64,000 bases of DNA from Propioniciclava soli (GTDB lineage: Bacteria; Actinomycetota; Actinomycetes; Propionibacteriales; Propionibacteriaceae). Location: the NCBI RefSeq assembly GCF_014858005.1, contig NZ_JACYOT010000005.1, positions 186,001-250,000 of the forward strand, in the 5' to 3' direction. The notes beneath the pieces were generated by a model. It was not told the origin of the DNA and searched no databases. It worked only from the letters and a program-made list of their open reading frames with translations. The position numbers were made by a program, and so were the translations under genes. Shown piece by piece: positions 53,014 to 63,991 of this stretch. Position 1 is the first letter of the stretch, and each line of letters starts with the position of its first letter.

Positions 53014-54006
53014 TCAGCGAGCCCGCGGATGGGCCGCGGCGAACACCTCGCGGAGGTGTTCGGCGGTCACCAACGTGTAGATCTGCGTGGTGGTCACCGA
53101 GGCGTGCCCCAACAGTTCCTGCACCACGCGGACGTCGGCCCCCCCGTCGAGCAGGTGGGTGGCGAACGAGTGGCGCAGCGTGTGCGGGCTGATCTCGACG
53201 CCGAGCCGGGCCCGCTCCGCATGGGTGCGCAGCACCGCGAACGCCGACTGCCGGCTCAACCTGTCCCCCCGCGTGTTCAGCAGCAGCGCCGGGCCGGGCC
53301 GTGTCGCCTTCGCGATGAGCCCCGGCCGCCCGCGCACGAGCCAGTCGCCGACCGCCGTGCGGGCATACGTGCCGAGGGGCACCACCCGCTCCTTGCGTCC
53401 CTTGCCGAACAGCCGCAGCCCGAGATCGGGGTCGTCGAGCTGGGCGGTGACGTCGTCGACGTCCAGCCCCACCACCTCCGACACGCGGGCGCCGGTGCCG
53501 TACAGCAGCTCGAGCAGGGCGGCGTCCCGCAGGCCGATGGGCGTGGTGCGGTCGGGGGCCGCCAGGAGCGCCTCCACGGCGTCCAGCGGCAGCGCCTTCG
53601 GCAGGCGCTGGCCCTGCCGGGGCGGCGCCACGCGGGCGGCCACGTTGTCGGGCGTCTCCCCGTCGCGGGCGCAGAACGCGTGGAACGAGCGGACCGCCGC
53701 CAGCGCCCGGGCCACGCTCGAGGCGGCCAGCGGACGCCTGCCGGGCCCCTCCCCGGTGGCCGGGCTGCCCGCGCTGAGGGCCGCGGCGAACGCGCTGACG
53801 TGCTCGGGGGTGACCTGCGCGGGCTCGGTGACCCCCAGCGCGGCCAGGTGCTCGGCGTACCGGGCCAGATCCCGCCGGTAACCGGCCACGGTGTGCTCGG
53901 ACGCCCCCACCTCGGCTGTCAGGTGGTCGAGGTAGGCGGCGACGGCCCGCGCGAGGCCGCCCCGGCGCTGCCCGGCCGGCCCAGCTCCCGCCCCCGCCAC
54001 CGTCAC
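53014..54006 (-). CDS. xerD: Tyrosine recombinase XerD
   Basis: Chromosome-dimer resolvase, 330 residues. An N-terminal SAM-like core-binding domain (VAAYLDHLTAEVGASEHTVAGYRRDL) is followed by the catalytic domain with Arg in GTGARVSEVVGL, HTLRHSFATHLLDGG and LGHASVTTTQIYTLVT, the last holding the tyrosine nucleophile. The nearby ScpAB and pyrG match the usual xerD neighbourhood, so this is housekeeping rather than a mobile integrase. The GTG at 54006 is used; a GTG at 54000 is better spaced from a weak TTGAGG. Confidence 0.92.
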   Translation of the reverse strand: MTVAGAGAGPAGQRRGGLARAVAAYLDHLTAEVGASEHTVAGYRRDLARYAEHLAALGVTEPAQVTPEHVSAFAAALSAGSPATGEGPGRRPLAASSVARALAAVRSFHAFCARDGETPDNVAARVAPPRQGQRLPKALPLDAVEALLAAPDRTTPIGLRDAALLELLYGTGARVSEVVGLDVDDVTAQLDDPDLGLRLFGKGRKERVVPLGTYARTAVGDWLVRGRPGLIAKATRPGPALLLNTRGDRLSRQSAFAVLRTHAERARLGVEISPHTLRHSFATHLLDGGADVRVVQELLGHASVTTTQIYTLVTAEHLREVFAAAHPRAR

Positions 54007-54010
54007 CGCC

Positions 54011-54714
54011 TCAACGCGGTCGGGTCTGCCCGCCGTGGGCACGGATCTGGGCGTCGCGGGACGCCTTGACGTCGCGCGCGGGCCAGGGCGCGTCGGCCGG
54101 GCGCAGCGCGTCCAGGCGCCCGCTCCGCAGGGCCACGTGGGTGGCCAGGACGCCGGCGACCAGCGTCGGGTTCTGGACGGCTCCGGCGAGCACGGCGTCG
54201 ACGAGGTCGTCCAGCGCGACGAGGCACACGTCCATGTCGGCCTCCTCGTCCTCCACCGTGAAACCGTCGGGCCGCTGCACCGGGGTGAGGTCACGGGCCA
54301 GGTAGATGCGCAGGGACTCCTGGCAGCACCCCGGCGAGTTGAACTGGTCGACCAGCACGCGCCAGTCCGCGGCGGCCAGCTCGACCTCCTCGGCCAGCTC
54401 GCGCTGCGCGGCCCCCACCCAGCTCGCGTCGTCGGCGTCCAGCAGCCCCGCCGGTGGCTCCACCAGGCGGAAGCCGACGGGCTGGCGGTACTGGCGGACG
54501 ACGACCACACGCTCGTCGGCGTCCAGGGCGATGATGCCGACCGCACCCGGGTGGAGCAAGTAGTCGCGCCGCATGGTCGACCCGGCCGGGGTCTCCACCG
54601 TGTCGCGGACGAAGTCGCTGACCAGGCCGCCGCCCAGGAGCTCGTGGCCCACGACCGGCCAGTCCAGCGGCTCGTCGCGGACCGCGTCGCGCGGCAGGAC
54701 CCGGGGGGTGTTCA

Positions 54715-54715
<1 letters not shown>
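54011..54715 (-). CDS. Nudix hydrolase, ADP-ribose pyrophosphatase type
   Basis: Probable cleavage of ADP-ribose to AMP and ribose 5-phosphate. It has 234 residues with a Nudix box around residues 93-115 (GLLDADD ... AAQRELAEEVEL), VVVVRQYRQPVGFRLVEPPAG preceding it, and NSPGCCQESLRIYLARDL after. The ATG at 54715 overlaps the pyrG stop as TGATG. The xerD gene begins four to ten bases after its stop. Confidence 0.9.
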
Positions 54716-56376
<1,661 letters not shown>

Positions 56377-56384
56377 GGGCTTCC

Positions 56385-56390
56385 ACCCTA
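56385..56390 (-). promoter_or_regulatory. -10 box of the pyrG operon
   Basis: TAGGGT on the minus strand, eight bases before the pyrG GTG; no ribosome binding site intervenes and no clear -35 is visible. Confidence 0.5.
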
Positions 56391-56478
56391 GCGTGCGCGG
56401 CCCGTGCGGCGCACCGTGGCTGACCATGTGGCGCGTTGCGACGTGGCTGGCAAGGGGTTCTCTGGCAGGATGCCCGCC

Positions 56479-57810
56479 ATGCCCGACTCCAGCCGCGCGC
56501 GCGGCAACGCGCCCCAGGTGAAGCAGTGGAATGCCTGGCAGCGGCTGTGGCGGCCGTTCTGGGCCGTGCCGGCGGCGTTCAGCGTGGCCGCCGTGGTGGT
56601 GGGGGTCGTCCTGCCGAACGCGGAGAACCAGCTGCGCCAATTCGCCTTCTTCATGTTCCCGGGTGACGACGAGGCCGCCCGCGGCATGCTGACGACGATC
56701 GCGAGCGCCATGATCTCGGTGACCGGCCTGGTGTTCTCGATCACCATGGTGGTGCTGCAACTGGCCAGCAGCCAGTTCACCCCGCGGGTGCTCGGCACCT
56801 TTCTCGACAGCCGCGTCGTGCAGGTCACGTTCGGGTTCTTCATCGCGACCTTCCTCTACGCGCTCACGGTGCTGCGGTCGGTGATGGGTGACGACGGACG
56901 CGGGGACGAGGCGTTCGTGCCCCGCGTCGCCGTGAGCTTCGGCTTCCTGCTCGTGCTCGCCTGCCTCGTCTGCTTCCTGGCGTTCATCCGGCACATCACG
57001 AGCACGATCCAGGTCAGCAAGGTGATCTCCCGGATCGGCGACGCCACGATGGACCTGGTTGACCGGGTGTATCCCGGCGCCGAGACCGGCGGCAGCGTGG
57101 ACGCCGGGCCCAGCTGGTCGCCGACGGCCGGCATGACGCGCATCGACATCGAGGTCGGCGACCGTCACGGGCACGTCGACGAGATCGACTTCCCGGGCCT
57201 GGTGTCGATCGCCACCGATGCCGGCGGCGTCCTGGTGCTGCACCCCCAACTCGGTGACTTCACCACCCACGGACACCCGCTGGCCACCCTGTGGGACGCC
57301 GACGACGAGCTCGCGGACGACGAGACGCGGGAGGACCGGGAGAAGAAGCAGGCCGAGCTGAGCAAGCGGGTCAACTCCGAGGTCCGGCTCGCCACGGAAC
57401 GGTCCATGCGCCAGGACCTGTCGTTCGGGTTCCGCCAGCTCGTCGACATCGGGGAGCGGGCGCTCTCACCCGGCGTGAACGACCCCACGACCGCCACCCA
57501 GGTCATCGACGAGCTGCACCACCTGCTGCGCGAGATCGTCCAGCGAAACCCCCCGAGCCCCTACATCGCCGAGGAGGGGGTCGTCCGCCTCGTGGTGCAC
57601 CCGCCGACGGGCGACCTACTGCTCCGCCTGTCCTTGGAGGAGCTCATCCACTACGGTGCGGGCGGGCTGCAGGTGCCCCGCAAGCTCCGGCTGGTGCTCA
57701 ACGACCTCGCCGCCGTCGCGCTCCCCCGGTACCGCTCCACCATCGCCGAGCTCAAGGACGACCTGACGGCCAAGGTCGAGGCCCAGCGGGGCGTCGACTC
57801 GCCGCAGTGA
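56479..57810 (+). CDS. DUF2254 membrane protein
   Basis: Predicted integral membrane protein of 443 residues with about four helices in residues 30-195 (for example [57 protein letters not shown]) and a soluble C-terminal half ([25 protein letters not shown] is a recognisable family block). The function is not established. The ATG at 56479 is chosen as it lies at a suitable distance from AGGA and seven bases after CAGGAT; an ATG at 56470 is possible. It is divergent from pyrG. Confidence 0.87.
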   Translation: MPDSSRARGNAPQVKQWNAWQRLWRPFWAVPAAFSVAAVVVGVVLPNAENQLRQFAFFMFPGDDEAARGMLTTIASAMISVTGLVFSITMVVLQLASSQFTPRVLGTFLDSRVVQVTFGFFIATFLYALTVLRSVMGDDGRGDEAFVPRVAVSFGFLLVLACLVCFLAFIRHITSTIQVSKVISRIGDATMDLVDRVYPGAETGGSVDAGPSWSPTAGMTRIDIEVGDRHGHVDEIDFPGLVSIATDAGGVLVLHPQLGDFTTHGHPLATLWDADDELADDETREDREKKQAELSKRVNSEVRLATERSMRQDLSFGFRQLVDIGERALSPGVNDPTTATQVIDELHHLLREIVQRNPPSPYIAEEGVVRLVVHPPTGDLLLRLSLEELIHYGAGGLQVPRKLRLVLNDLAAVALPRYRSTIAELKDDLTAKVEAQRGVDSPQ

Positions 57811-57831
57811 CGCTGGTGGGCGCCGTGCCGG

Positions 57832-58212
57832 TCAGACGAACAGGTCGGGCCGGCCGAACATTGCGGCGGTGGCCCGGGCGGTCGGCGTCCCCGCATCCGG
57901 GCTCGCGCCAGCTGCCCGCAGCACGTCGATGACGGCGTCCTCCCCCTTGAACACGGCGCCGGCCAGCGGGGACTGACCGCGTCCGTTGAGGGCGTCGACG
58001 TCCGCACCGCGCTCCACCAGGGCAGCCACCGTGGCGGCCTGCCCGTGGTAGGCCGCGAGCATCAGCAGCGTGTTGCCGTCGGCGTCGGTGAGGTCGACCG
58101 GCGCGCCGGCGTCGACGTAGGCGGCCAGGCGGGCGGCGTCACCGGCGCGGGCCAGGTCGAACAGCCAGTGGGCCAGCGCGGCCGGGTCGGAGCCGTCGGG
58201 AATCTCGGTCAT
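57832..58212 (-). CDS. Small ankyrin-repeat protein
   Basis: A 126-residue cytosolic protein with about three ankyrin repeats: DADGNTLLMLAAYHGQAATVAALVERG, NGRGQSPLAGAVFKGEDAVIDVLRAAG, and a cap. It probably mediates a protein contact; the partner is unknown. The ATG at 58212 overlaps the yggS stop as ATGA, so the two are translated together, which hints at a link with pyridoxal-phosphate homeostasis. Confidence 0.88.
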   Translation of the reverse strand: MTEIPDGSDPAALAHWLFDLARAGDAARLAAYVDAGAPVDLTDADGNTLLMLAAYHGQAATVAALVERGADVDALNGRGQSPLAGAVFKGEDAVIDVLRAAGASPDAGTPTARATAAMFGRPDLFV

Positions 58213-58910
58213 GGCCCCACCGGCGCGGGAGGGCGGGCGCCGAACAGCAACGTGCCGAGCCGGACGCAGGTCGAGCCGCACGCGATGGCCAGCTCGAAGT
58301 CGCCGGACATCCCCATGCTCAGCGTGTCGAAGCCGCCGCCGTGGGCGTCGCGCAGCCGGGCCTGCAGGTCGGTCATCGTCGCGAAGCACGCCCGGACGGC
58401 GGCCTCGTCGTCGCTGTGGACCGCCAGCGTCATCAGGCCGCGGACGTCCAGCGCGTCGCAGTGGGCGAGTTGGGCGACGGCGTCCGCCACCGCGTCGGGC
58501 GCGAAGCCGCCCTTGGCCGCCTCCCCGGAGCTGTTGACCTGGACGAGCACGGCCAGGCGCCGCCCGAGGGTCTGCAACCGCCGGTCGAGGGCCTCGGCGA
58601 GGGCCAACGAATCCAGCGCCTGGAACTCCTGGGCACGCTCGGCGACCAGCTTGGCCTTGTTGGTCTGCAGGTGGCCGATGGCGACCCAATCCACGTCCGC
58701 ACCGGCCAGCTCAACCGCCTTGTCGCGCAGTTCCTGGGGGCGGGACTCGCCGAAGCGGCAGCACCCGGCCGCCCGTGCCTCCCGGATCGCGGCCGCCGGG
58801 TGGGTCTTGCTCACCGCGAGGAGTTCCACCTCACCCGGGTCGCGTCCGGCCTGGGCACAGGCGGCGGCGATGCGGCTCCGGGCGGCGGCGATGTTGGCGG
58901 AGATGCTCAC
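58209..58910 (-). CDS. Pyridoxal-phosphate homeostasis protein YggS/PLPBP
   Basis: PLP-binding, non-catalytic homeostasis factor with an alanine-racemase-like TIM barrel, 233 residues. The PLP lysine is in ELLAVSKTHP (about residue 35). FGESRPQELRDKA, WVAIGHLQTNKAKLV, VQVNSSGEAAKGG, RGLMTLA and LSMGMSGDFELAIACGSTCVRLGTLLFG are all family blocks. The GTG at 58910 gives the normal N-terminus. Confidence 0.93.
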   Translation of the reverse strand: MSISANIAAARSRIAAACAQAGRDPGEVELLAVSKTHPAAAIREARAAGCCRFGESRPQELRDKAVELAGADVDWVAIGHLQTNKAKLVAERAQEFQALDSLALAEALDRRLQTLGRRLAVLVQVNSSGEAAKGGFAPDAVADAVAQLAHCDALDVRGLMTLAVHSDDEAAVRACFATMTDLQARLRDAHGGGFDTLSMGMSGDFELAIACGSTCVRLGTLLFGARPPAPVGP

Positions 58911-58959
58911 GGCCCCATCCCACCACACACCGGGCGGGTCGGACGCCCCACGCTGCGCG

Positions 58960-59694
58960 TCAGAAGCTGAGCACACCCAGCCACGGCGCCACGGGGGCCA
59001 GCAGCCCCACGCTCATCCAGAACATGCCCCCCAGCATCGCGGCGGCGGCCAGTTCCGACATCCGCTGCGTGAGCCCGCCGGCACGGTGGGGCGCGGTGCA
59101 ACCGACGGGGACGAGCGCGCCCACGCCCGGTTCGTCGGCCACGGCTGCGGAGTGGGGTGCCCGCCGCACGGGGGCCAGGGCACGCACCAGGGCCACGAGG
59201 GCTCCGACGGCGAGGTACGCCATGAACGGCACCCCCACCCAGGCGACCACCCCGAGGGGCTGCGATGCCATCGCGCCGCCGGCGTGGCCGGTGTGGGCGG
59301 CGTGGCCGTGGCCGGGCGCGCTGCCGCCCTGCATCGCCTGCCGCATGACCGCCATGCCTGCGAGGTGCCACGCCATGGCGGCGAACATCACGGCGTGTCC
59401 GGCGAAGTGCCAGCGGTGATCGGCTCCGCGCAGCGCGAGGGCGACGAACCAGGCGACCCCCAGGGCGAAGAAGCCGATCAGCACCGGGAAGCCCACGACA
59501 TCGCGCAACGGCGCCCAGGTCAGCGGGAGCACCATACCCGCCATGACGAGGGCCATCACCAGGTGCAGTCCGGAAGACACCCGCTGGGTCGCGGTCCGGC
59601 TCCGGGCGAGGGCGACCACCTCCCACACCGCGCAGAAGGTGAACAGCACCAGCAGCCCGACCACCATGACGGGCGTGTCGGCAACGTGGAACAT
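58960..59694 (-). CDS. DUF5134-like multi-spanning membrane protein
   Basis: Membrane protein of 244 residues with about seven helices and a His-rich loop (GHGHAAHTGHAGG, about residues 126-140), plus several membrane histidines (HRWHFAGHAVMFAAMAWHLAG). The pattern matches actinobacterial DUF5134. The histidines suggest metal or heme binding, but this is inference. GGGAGGA precedes the ATG at 59694 by eight bases. The gap 59695-59834 holds two hairpins (AGGGAAC/GTTCCCT at 59722-59740, GTGTCC/GGACAC at 59757-59770) and no gene. Confidence 0.72.
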   Translation of the reverse strand: MFHVADTPVMVVGLLVLFTFCAVWEVVALARSRTATQRVSSGLHLVMALVMAGMVLPLTWAPLRDVVGFPVLIGFFALGVAWFVALALRGADHRWHFAGHAVMFAAMAWHLAGMAVMRQAMQGGSAPGHGHAAHTGHAGGAMASQPLGVVAWVGVPFMAYLAVGALVALVRALAPVRRAPHSAAVADEPGVGALVPVGCTAPHRAGGLTQRMSELAAAAMLGGMFWMSVGLLAPVAPWLGVLSF

Positions 59695-59834
59695 GGGCGG
59701 ATCCTCCCGGGACGACGACGAAGGGAACGAGGGGTTCCCTCATCGGGTCGCCGGGTGTGTCCTCGGACACCGGACGCTGGGATGAGTGTCGGTGGACCTT
59801 TGCCGCGCTCGGCGAAGGTGCGGCTGAGCCTAGC

Positions 59835-60800
59835 TCACGGCCAGCGCGCGGCGAGCGACACTACGGCGAGCGAGGCCAGGAGCGCGAACCCGAGGGCGAT
59901 GCCCGCGTACAGCTCCGTGACCTCCTGGTCGACCTGCTCATAGCCGACCGACCGGGCGATCGAGGCGTAGACGCTGCGCAGCTCGTCGCTGCTACCGGCC
60001 CGGAAGGCCTCCCCGCCCGACTCCCGGGCCACGGTCGCGAGCTCCGCGGGGTTCACCGGCACCGGTTCGCGCCGGCCGTTGGTGACGACGAATCCGTTCG
60101 GGGTGCCGTAGGCGATCGTGTAGACGGGGAACCCGGCCTCCCGGGAGTCCCGCGCGGCCGTCGTCGAGCTGCGGCCGATGTTGGTGTAGCCGTCGGAGAG
60201 CAGGACGATGGCCCCCGGCGTCGGGGCCTCGGGGTCGTCGGGGTCAGGCGGGGCCAGCGCGAGGGCGTCCAGCGAGGCGTAGATGCCGTCGCCGATGGCC
60301 GTGGACGGCGCCAGCGCCAGGTTCTGGATGGACGCCTTCACCAGCGCCCGATCCTGCGTCGGCGGCACGATGACCGCGGCGGACCCGGCGAAGGCCACGA
60401 GCGAGGTGTTGAACCCCTGCGGCAGCAGGTCCACGAACCCCTGGGCGGCCGCCTTGGCGGCGTCCAGCCGGTTGGGCTCGACGTCGGTGGCCTCCATCGA
60501 GCGCGACACGTCGATGGCGATCACCACGGTGGCGCGCTCGCGGGGCACGTTCACCGAGTCCTTCGGCTGGGCGAACGCGACGGTCAGCGACGCGAGACTC
60601 AGCACCGCCGCCACCACCGCGACGTGACGCTTCCAGGCCGCCTGCTTCGGCAGGACGCGGCTGAGGTTCTCGATGCCGAAGGTCCGCGTCCGGGACGCCC
60701 GCCGGCGCGCGAGCGCCAGGTAGGTCAGCAGCAGCAGGGGCACCAGCAGCAGCAACCACAGCCGCTCGGGGTGGAAGAACGAGATCAACGGGGTCAGCAT
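59835..60800 (-). CDS. VWA-domain membrane protein (second of two)
   Basis: The 321-residue BatA/BatB-like protein has N-terminal helices (about residues 13-31 and 60-77), a von Willebrand A domain with MIDAS DVSRS (Asp97, Ser99, Ser101) and a C-terminal helix (AGIALGFALLASLAVVSLA). It is a paralogue of the gene just upstream; their C-termini both end in RWP. Its ATG at 60800 overlaps that gene's stop as TGATG. It is the last gene of the moxR operon. Confidence 0.88.
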   Translation of the reverse strand: MLTPLISFFHPERLWLLLLVPLLLLTYLALARRRASRTRTFGIENLSRVLPKQAAWKRHVAVVAAVLSLASLTVAFAQPKDSVNVPRERATVVIAIDVSRSMEATDVEPNRLDAAKAAAQGFVDLLPQGFNTSLVAFAGSAAVIVPPTQDRALVKASIQNLALAPSTAIGDGIYASLDALALAPPDPDDPEAPTPGAIVLLSDGYTNIGRSSTTAARDSREAGFPVYTIAYGTPNGFVVTNGRREPVPVNPAELATVARESGGEAFRAGSSDELRSVYASIARSVGYEQVDQEVTELYAGIALGFALLASLAVVSLAARWP

Positions 60801-61753
60801 CACGGCCACCTCGCTCCCAGGGACACCGCGGCCAGGGCGGCCACCACGGCGAAGGCGAGCCCGTACCCCGCCCACGTCGCGGTCGTCTCCGTCAGGACTT
60901 CCTCATACCCCACCGACGACCGGATGGAGTTGTACACCCGGCTGAGGTCGCCGGCGCTCTCGGCGCTCGCGTAGGTGCCGCCGGTCTCCTGCGCGATCTG
61001 CTGCATGAGCTCCCGGTCGGGGGGCACACGCTCGCGGACGCCGTCGAGGTCGACCGAGCCGTTGTCCGTGCCGTAGGCGATCGTGTGGATCGGCACGCCG
61101 TCCGCCTCCGCCTGCTGCGCCGCCTGGGCGGGGGCGCGCCCCGCGGTGTTCTGCCCGTCGCTGAGCAGCACGATGGCGCCCGGTGCCACCGAGCCGTCGT
61201 CGCTGCGCGGGGCCATCTGGATCGCGCTGAGCGCGACGTAGATGGCGTCCCCCACGGCCGTGGAGTCCTGCAGCGCGAGCGCGTCGATCGCGCGGCGTGC
61301 CAGCGTCCGGTCGGTCGTCGGGGGCAACCGGGTGGCCGGGCTGCCCGACATCGAGACGACGGCCACGTTGTACTGCTCGGGCAGCTCGTCGATGAAGTCG
61401 ATCGAGAGTTGCTGCGCGGCCTCCAGCCGGTTCGGCGCTATGTCGGTCGCCGCCATCGACCGGCTGACGTCGATGACGAGGACGACGGTGGCCCGCTCCC
61501 GGGGCACCCGGTCGACGCCGTTGGGGCGCGACCAGGCCAGCACCAGTGTGATCAGGCTGAGCAGGGACATGGCGACGGCGAGGTGGCGGCGCCACTGCGA
61601 CTGGCGGGGCACCACACGCCCCAGCACCGCGGTGTTGGTGAAGCGCATGCCGGTGCGGCTCTTGCGGCGCAACGCCCACACGTAGAGCAGCACGAGGAAC
61701 GGGATGACGGCCAGCACCCAGAGCCGCTCGGGGTTGAGGAAGGACAGGTCCAT
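60800..61753 (-). CDS. VWA-domain membrane protein (first of two)
   Basis: The 317-residue protein has the same plan as its downstream neighbour: NPERLWVLAVIPFLVLLYVW helix, a second helix near 60-75, a VWA domain with MIDAS DVSRS (Asp95, Ser97, Ser99) and a C-terminal helix. MoxR-linked VWA proteins are thought to be chaperone-like assembly factors for metal-dependent or envelope complexes. The ATG at 61753 overlaps the DUF58 stop (TGATG). Confidence 0.88.
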   Translation of the reverse strand: MDLSFLNPERLWVLAVIPFLVLLYVWALRRKSRTGMRFTNTAVLGRVVPRQSQWRRHLAVAMSLLSLITLVLAWSRPNGVDRVPRERATVVLVIDVSRSMAATDIAPNRLEAAQQLSIDFIDELPEQYNVAVVSMSGSPATRLPPTTDRTLARRAIDALALQDSTAVGDAIYVALSAIQMAPRSDDGSVAPGAIVLLSDGQNTAGRAPAQAAQQAEADGVPIHTIAYGTDNGSVDLDGVRERVPPDRELMQQIAQETGGTYASAESAGDLSRVYNSIRSSVGYEEVLTETTATWAGYGLAFAVVAALAAVSLGARWP

Positions 61754-62799
61754 CAGCGCTGCACCCCCTGCGGCGGCGCGTGGAGCGCCGAGGCCACCCG
61801 CCGGTAGGTGAGGACGAACCGGGCAATGTCGTGCACCCAGTCTCGGTCGGTGCGCAGCTGGATGTGCCCGGCACCCGCCCGGCGGATCGCGATGCGGATG
61901 CGCTCGCGCTGGGCGGCGGAGGCCGCGTCGAAACGGGCCCGGGCGGCGGCGTCCGACGTGTTGATGTAGCGCGCGAAGTCGGTCTCGGGGTCGCGGATCA
62001 GAATGTCACCCACGTCAGGGAACTCCACCTCCCGGCGGTCCACCACCTCCACGCAGATCACCTGGTTGCGGACGGTGAGGCGGCGCAGGGCGCGCTCCCA
62101 CTCGGGCTCGACGGCGGGGTCGAGCTCCGTGTCGCCAGGGGTGAGGAAGTCCGACACCACCACGCGGACGCCGCGGCGCCGCTGGACGCGCGCCAACTGG
62201 TCGATGCCACGCGCCAGCGAGTACGGCCCCTCGGCGCGGTCGTGGACGATCGGCTCGGTCAACATGCGGCGCAGCAGCGAGTAGAGCGCCATGCGCCCCG
62301 AACGGGCGGGAATGCGCACCAACGTCTCCGGGCGCATCACGAGGCCGCCGAAGCGGTCGCCCATCCGCTGGCTGAGGAAGCCGATGGTGGCGATGGCGGC
62401 GATGCCCAGGTCACGCTTGGTGACGCCTTCCGTCCCCCAGTTCATCGACGGGGTGACGTCGAGCATGGCCCACACCTCGAGCTCGCGATCGGCGATCGTG
62501 TCCCGCACGTGGGGCGTCCCGGTGCGGGCGGTGACGGCCCAGTCCATGCGGCGGACGTCGTCCTGGCCCGCCACGTACTCGCGGGCGTCGTTGGTCTCCG
62601 AACCCGGGCCGGGCAGCAATCCACGGTGATCGCCGTGGAGGAAGCCCTCCATGCGCCGCACGATGGCCAGCTCCAGGCGGCGCAACGCCTGCTCCGGGGC
62701 GAGCTTCGACAGCGGCAGGGTCGCCTGGGTGGGCTCGCGCAGCACCGACCCGACGGCCCCGAGGGCGTCCGAGGGTGGGGTGAACGAGACCTGCGCCAC
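61753..62799 (-). CDS. DUF58 protein of the MoxR operon
   Basis: Cytosolic DUF58 protein, 348 residues, with the family block GLLPGPGSETNDAREYVAGQDDVRRMDWAVTARTG and a degenerate VWA-like domain (MLDVTPSMNWGT). The function is unknown but it is always found with MoxR ATPases. The GTG at 62799 starts 11 bases after moxR; no strong binding site is visible, so coupling to moxR translation is likely. Confidence 0.87.
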   Translation of the reverse strand: MAQVSFTPPSDALGAVGSVLREPTQATLPLSKLAPEQALRRLELAIVRRMEGFLHGDHRGLLPGPGSETNDAREYVAGQDDVRRMDWAVTARTGTPHVRDTIADRELEVWAMLDVTPSMNWGTEGVTKRDLGIAAIATIGFLSQRMGDRFGGLVMRPETLVRIPARSGRMALYSLLRRMLTEPIVHDRAEGPYSLARGIDQLARVQRRRGVRVVVSDFLTPGDTELDPAVEPEWERALRRLTVRNQVICVEVVDRREVEFPDVGDILIRDPETDFARYINTSDAAARARFDAASAAQRERIRIAIRRAGAGHIQLRTDRDWVHDIARFVLTYRRVASALHAPPQGVQR

Positions 62800-62810
62800 G
62801 CCAGCGCCCG

Positions 62811-63854
62811 TCAGCCGGGCTGGGAGCCGCCGACGGCGGGCTGCGGCGTCCGAGAGCGCTGGTCGTTCCACACCGGCGTGGGCGCCGGCACCATCGCCAG
62901 GATGCGCTCGACGACCTGCACCTGCGACACGTTGTCGGCCACGGCGTCGAACCCGAGCACGACGCGGTGGCTCATCACGTCGGCCGCCACGGCCTGGACG
63001 TCGGTGGGCAGCACGTAGTCCCGACCGTGGATCAGCGCGAGCGCGCGCGCCGCGGCCGTCAGGCCCAGCGTGGCGCGCGACGAGGCGCCGATCTGGATGA
63101 CACCGTCGAGATCGGGCATGCCGAACTCGCCCGGGGTGCGCGTGGCGAGCACGAGCCGCACGATGTACTCCGCGACGAGGTTGTGCACGAACACGTTGGA
63201 CGCCAGGTCCTGCAGCTCGGCGACCCGCTCGGGGTGCAGCAGGTTGCGCGCGGTGGGCGGCGTCACACTCATGCGCCGCAGGATCTCGAACTCCTCGTTG
63301 CCCCGCGGGTACGGCACGTCGACCTTGAGCAGGAAACGGTCGCGCTGCGCCTCGGGCAGCGGGTACACACCCTCGGACTCGATGGGGTTCTGGGTCGCGA
63401 TGACGATGAACGGCTGCGGCACCGGGTAGGTGCGTCCGCCGAGGGAGACCTGCTTCTCGGCCATCAGCTCGAGCATGGCCGACTGCACCTTGGCCGGCGC
63501 ACGGTTGATCTCGTCAGCCAGCACGAAGTTGACGAACACCGGGCCGAGCGCGATGTCGAACTTCTCCTGCTGCGCCGAGTAGATGCGCGTGCCCACGATG
63601 TCGGACGGCACCAGATCGGGCGTGAACTGGATGCGCGCGAATTCACCACCGACCACCTGGGCGAACGTGCGGACCGCCAGCGTCTTCGCCGTGCCCGGCA
63701 CGCCCTCGAGCAACACGTGACCCTTGGCGAGCAGGCCGACCATGAGCTGCTCGACCATGTGCTCCTGCCCGACGATGACGCGCTGGACCTCGGCGATCGC
63801 CTCGCTGAGCTGCTGCGCGGCCTCGCGGACCTCTGCGGTCTGGCTGCTGGACAA
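62811..63854 (-). CDS. MoxR-family AAA+ ATPase
   Basis: AAA+ ATPase of 347 residues thought to remodel or activate partner complexes together with VWA proteins. Walker A GVPGTAKT (about 51-58), Walker B VLADEINRAPAKVQSAMLELM, sensor-1 IATQNPIE and arginine-finger region LPEAQRDRFLLKV are intact. The TTG at 63854 is chosen because AGGAGG lies five bases upstream; GTG codons at 63860 and 63872 are in frame but sit on or before that site. It is the first gene of moxR-DUF58-VWA-VWA. Confidence 0.92.
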   Translation of the reverse strand: MSSSQTAEVREAAQQLSEAIAEVQRVIVGQEHMVEQLMVGLLAKGHVLLEGVPGTAKTLAVRTFAQVVGGEFARIQFTPDLVPSDIVGTRIYSAQQEKFDIALGPVFVNFVLADEINRAPAKVQSAMLELMAEKQVSLGGRTYPVPQPFIVIATQNPIESEGVYPLPEAQRDRFLLKVDVPYPRGNEEFEILRRMSVTPPTARNLLHPERVAELQDLASNVFVHNLVAEYIVRLVLATRTPGEFGMPDLDGVIQIGASSRATLGLTAAARALALIHGRDYVLPTDVQAVAADVMSHRVVLGFDAVADNVSQVQVVERILAMVPAPTPVWNDQRSRTPQPAVGGSQPG

Positions 63855-63991
63855 CGCCACCTCCTGGAACACTGCTCCCTTGCGGGGCCGGGAACTCGAT
63901 GCGGGACACACCCTACCCGCTGGCCCCGACAGCCGAACTCGGCACGGCCCGGGGTGGGCACGCGTTGCCCCACCGGGCAGAATGGGCGGCG

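Noticed and set aside
53014-54006. Tyrosine recombinase as sign of an integrated element
   Set aside because: Sequence and pyrG/Nudix neighbours fit housekeeping XerD; no att-like direct repeats or phage genes are near, and the two tRNA genes show no duplicated 3' ends nearby.
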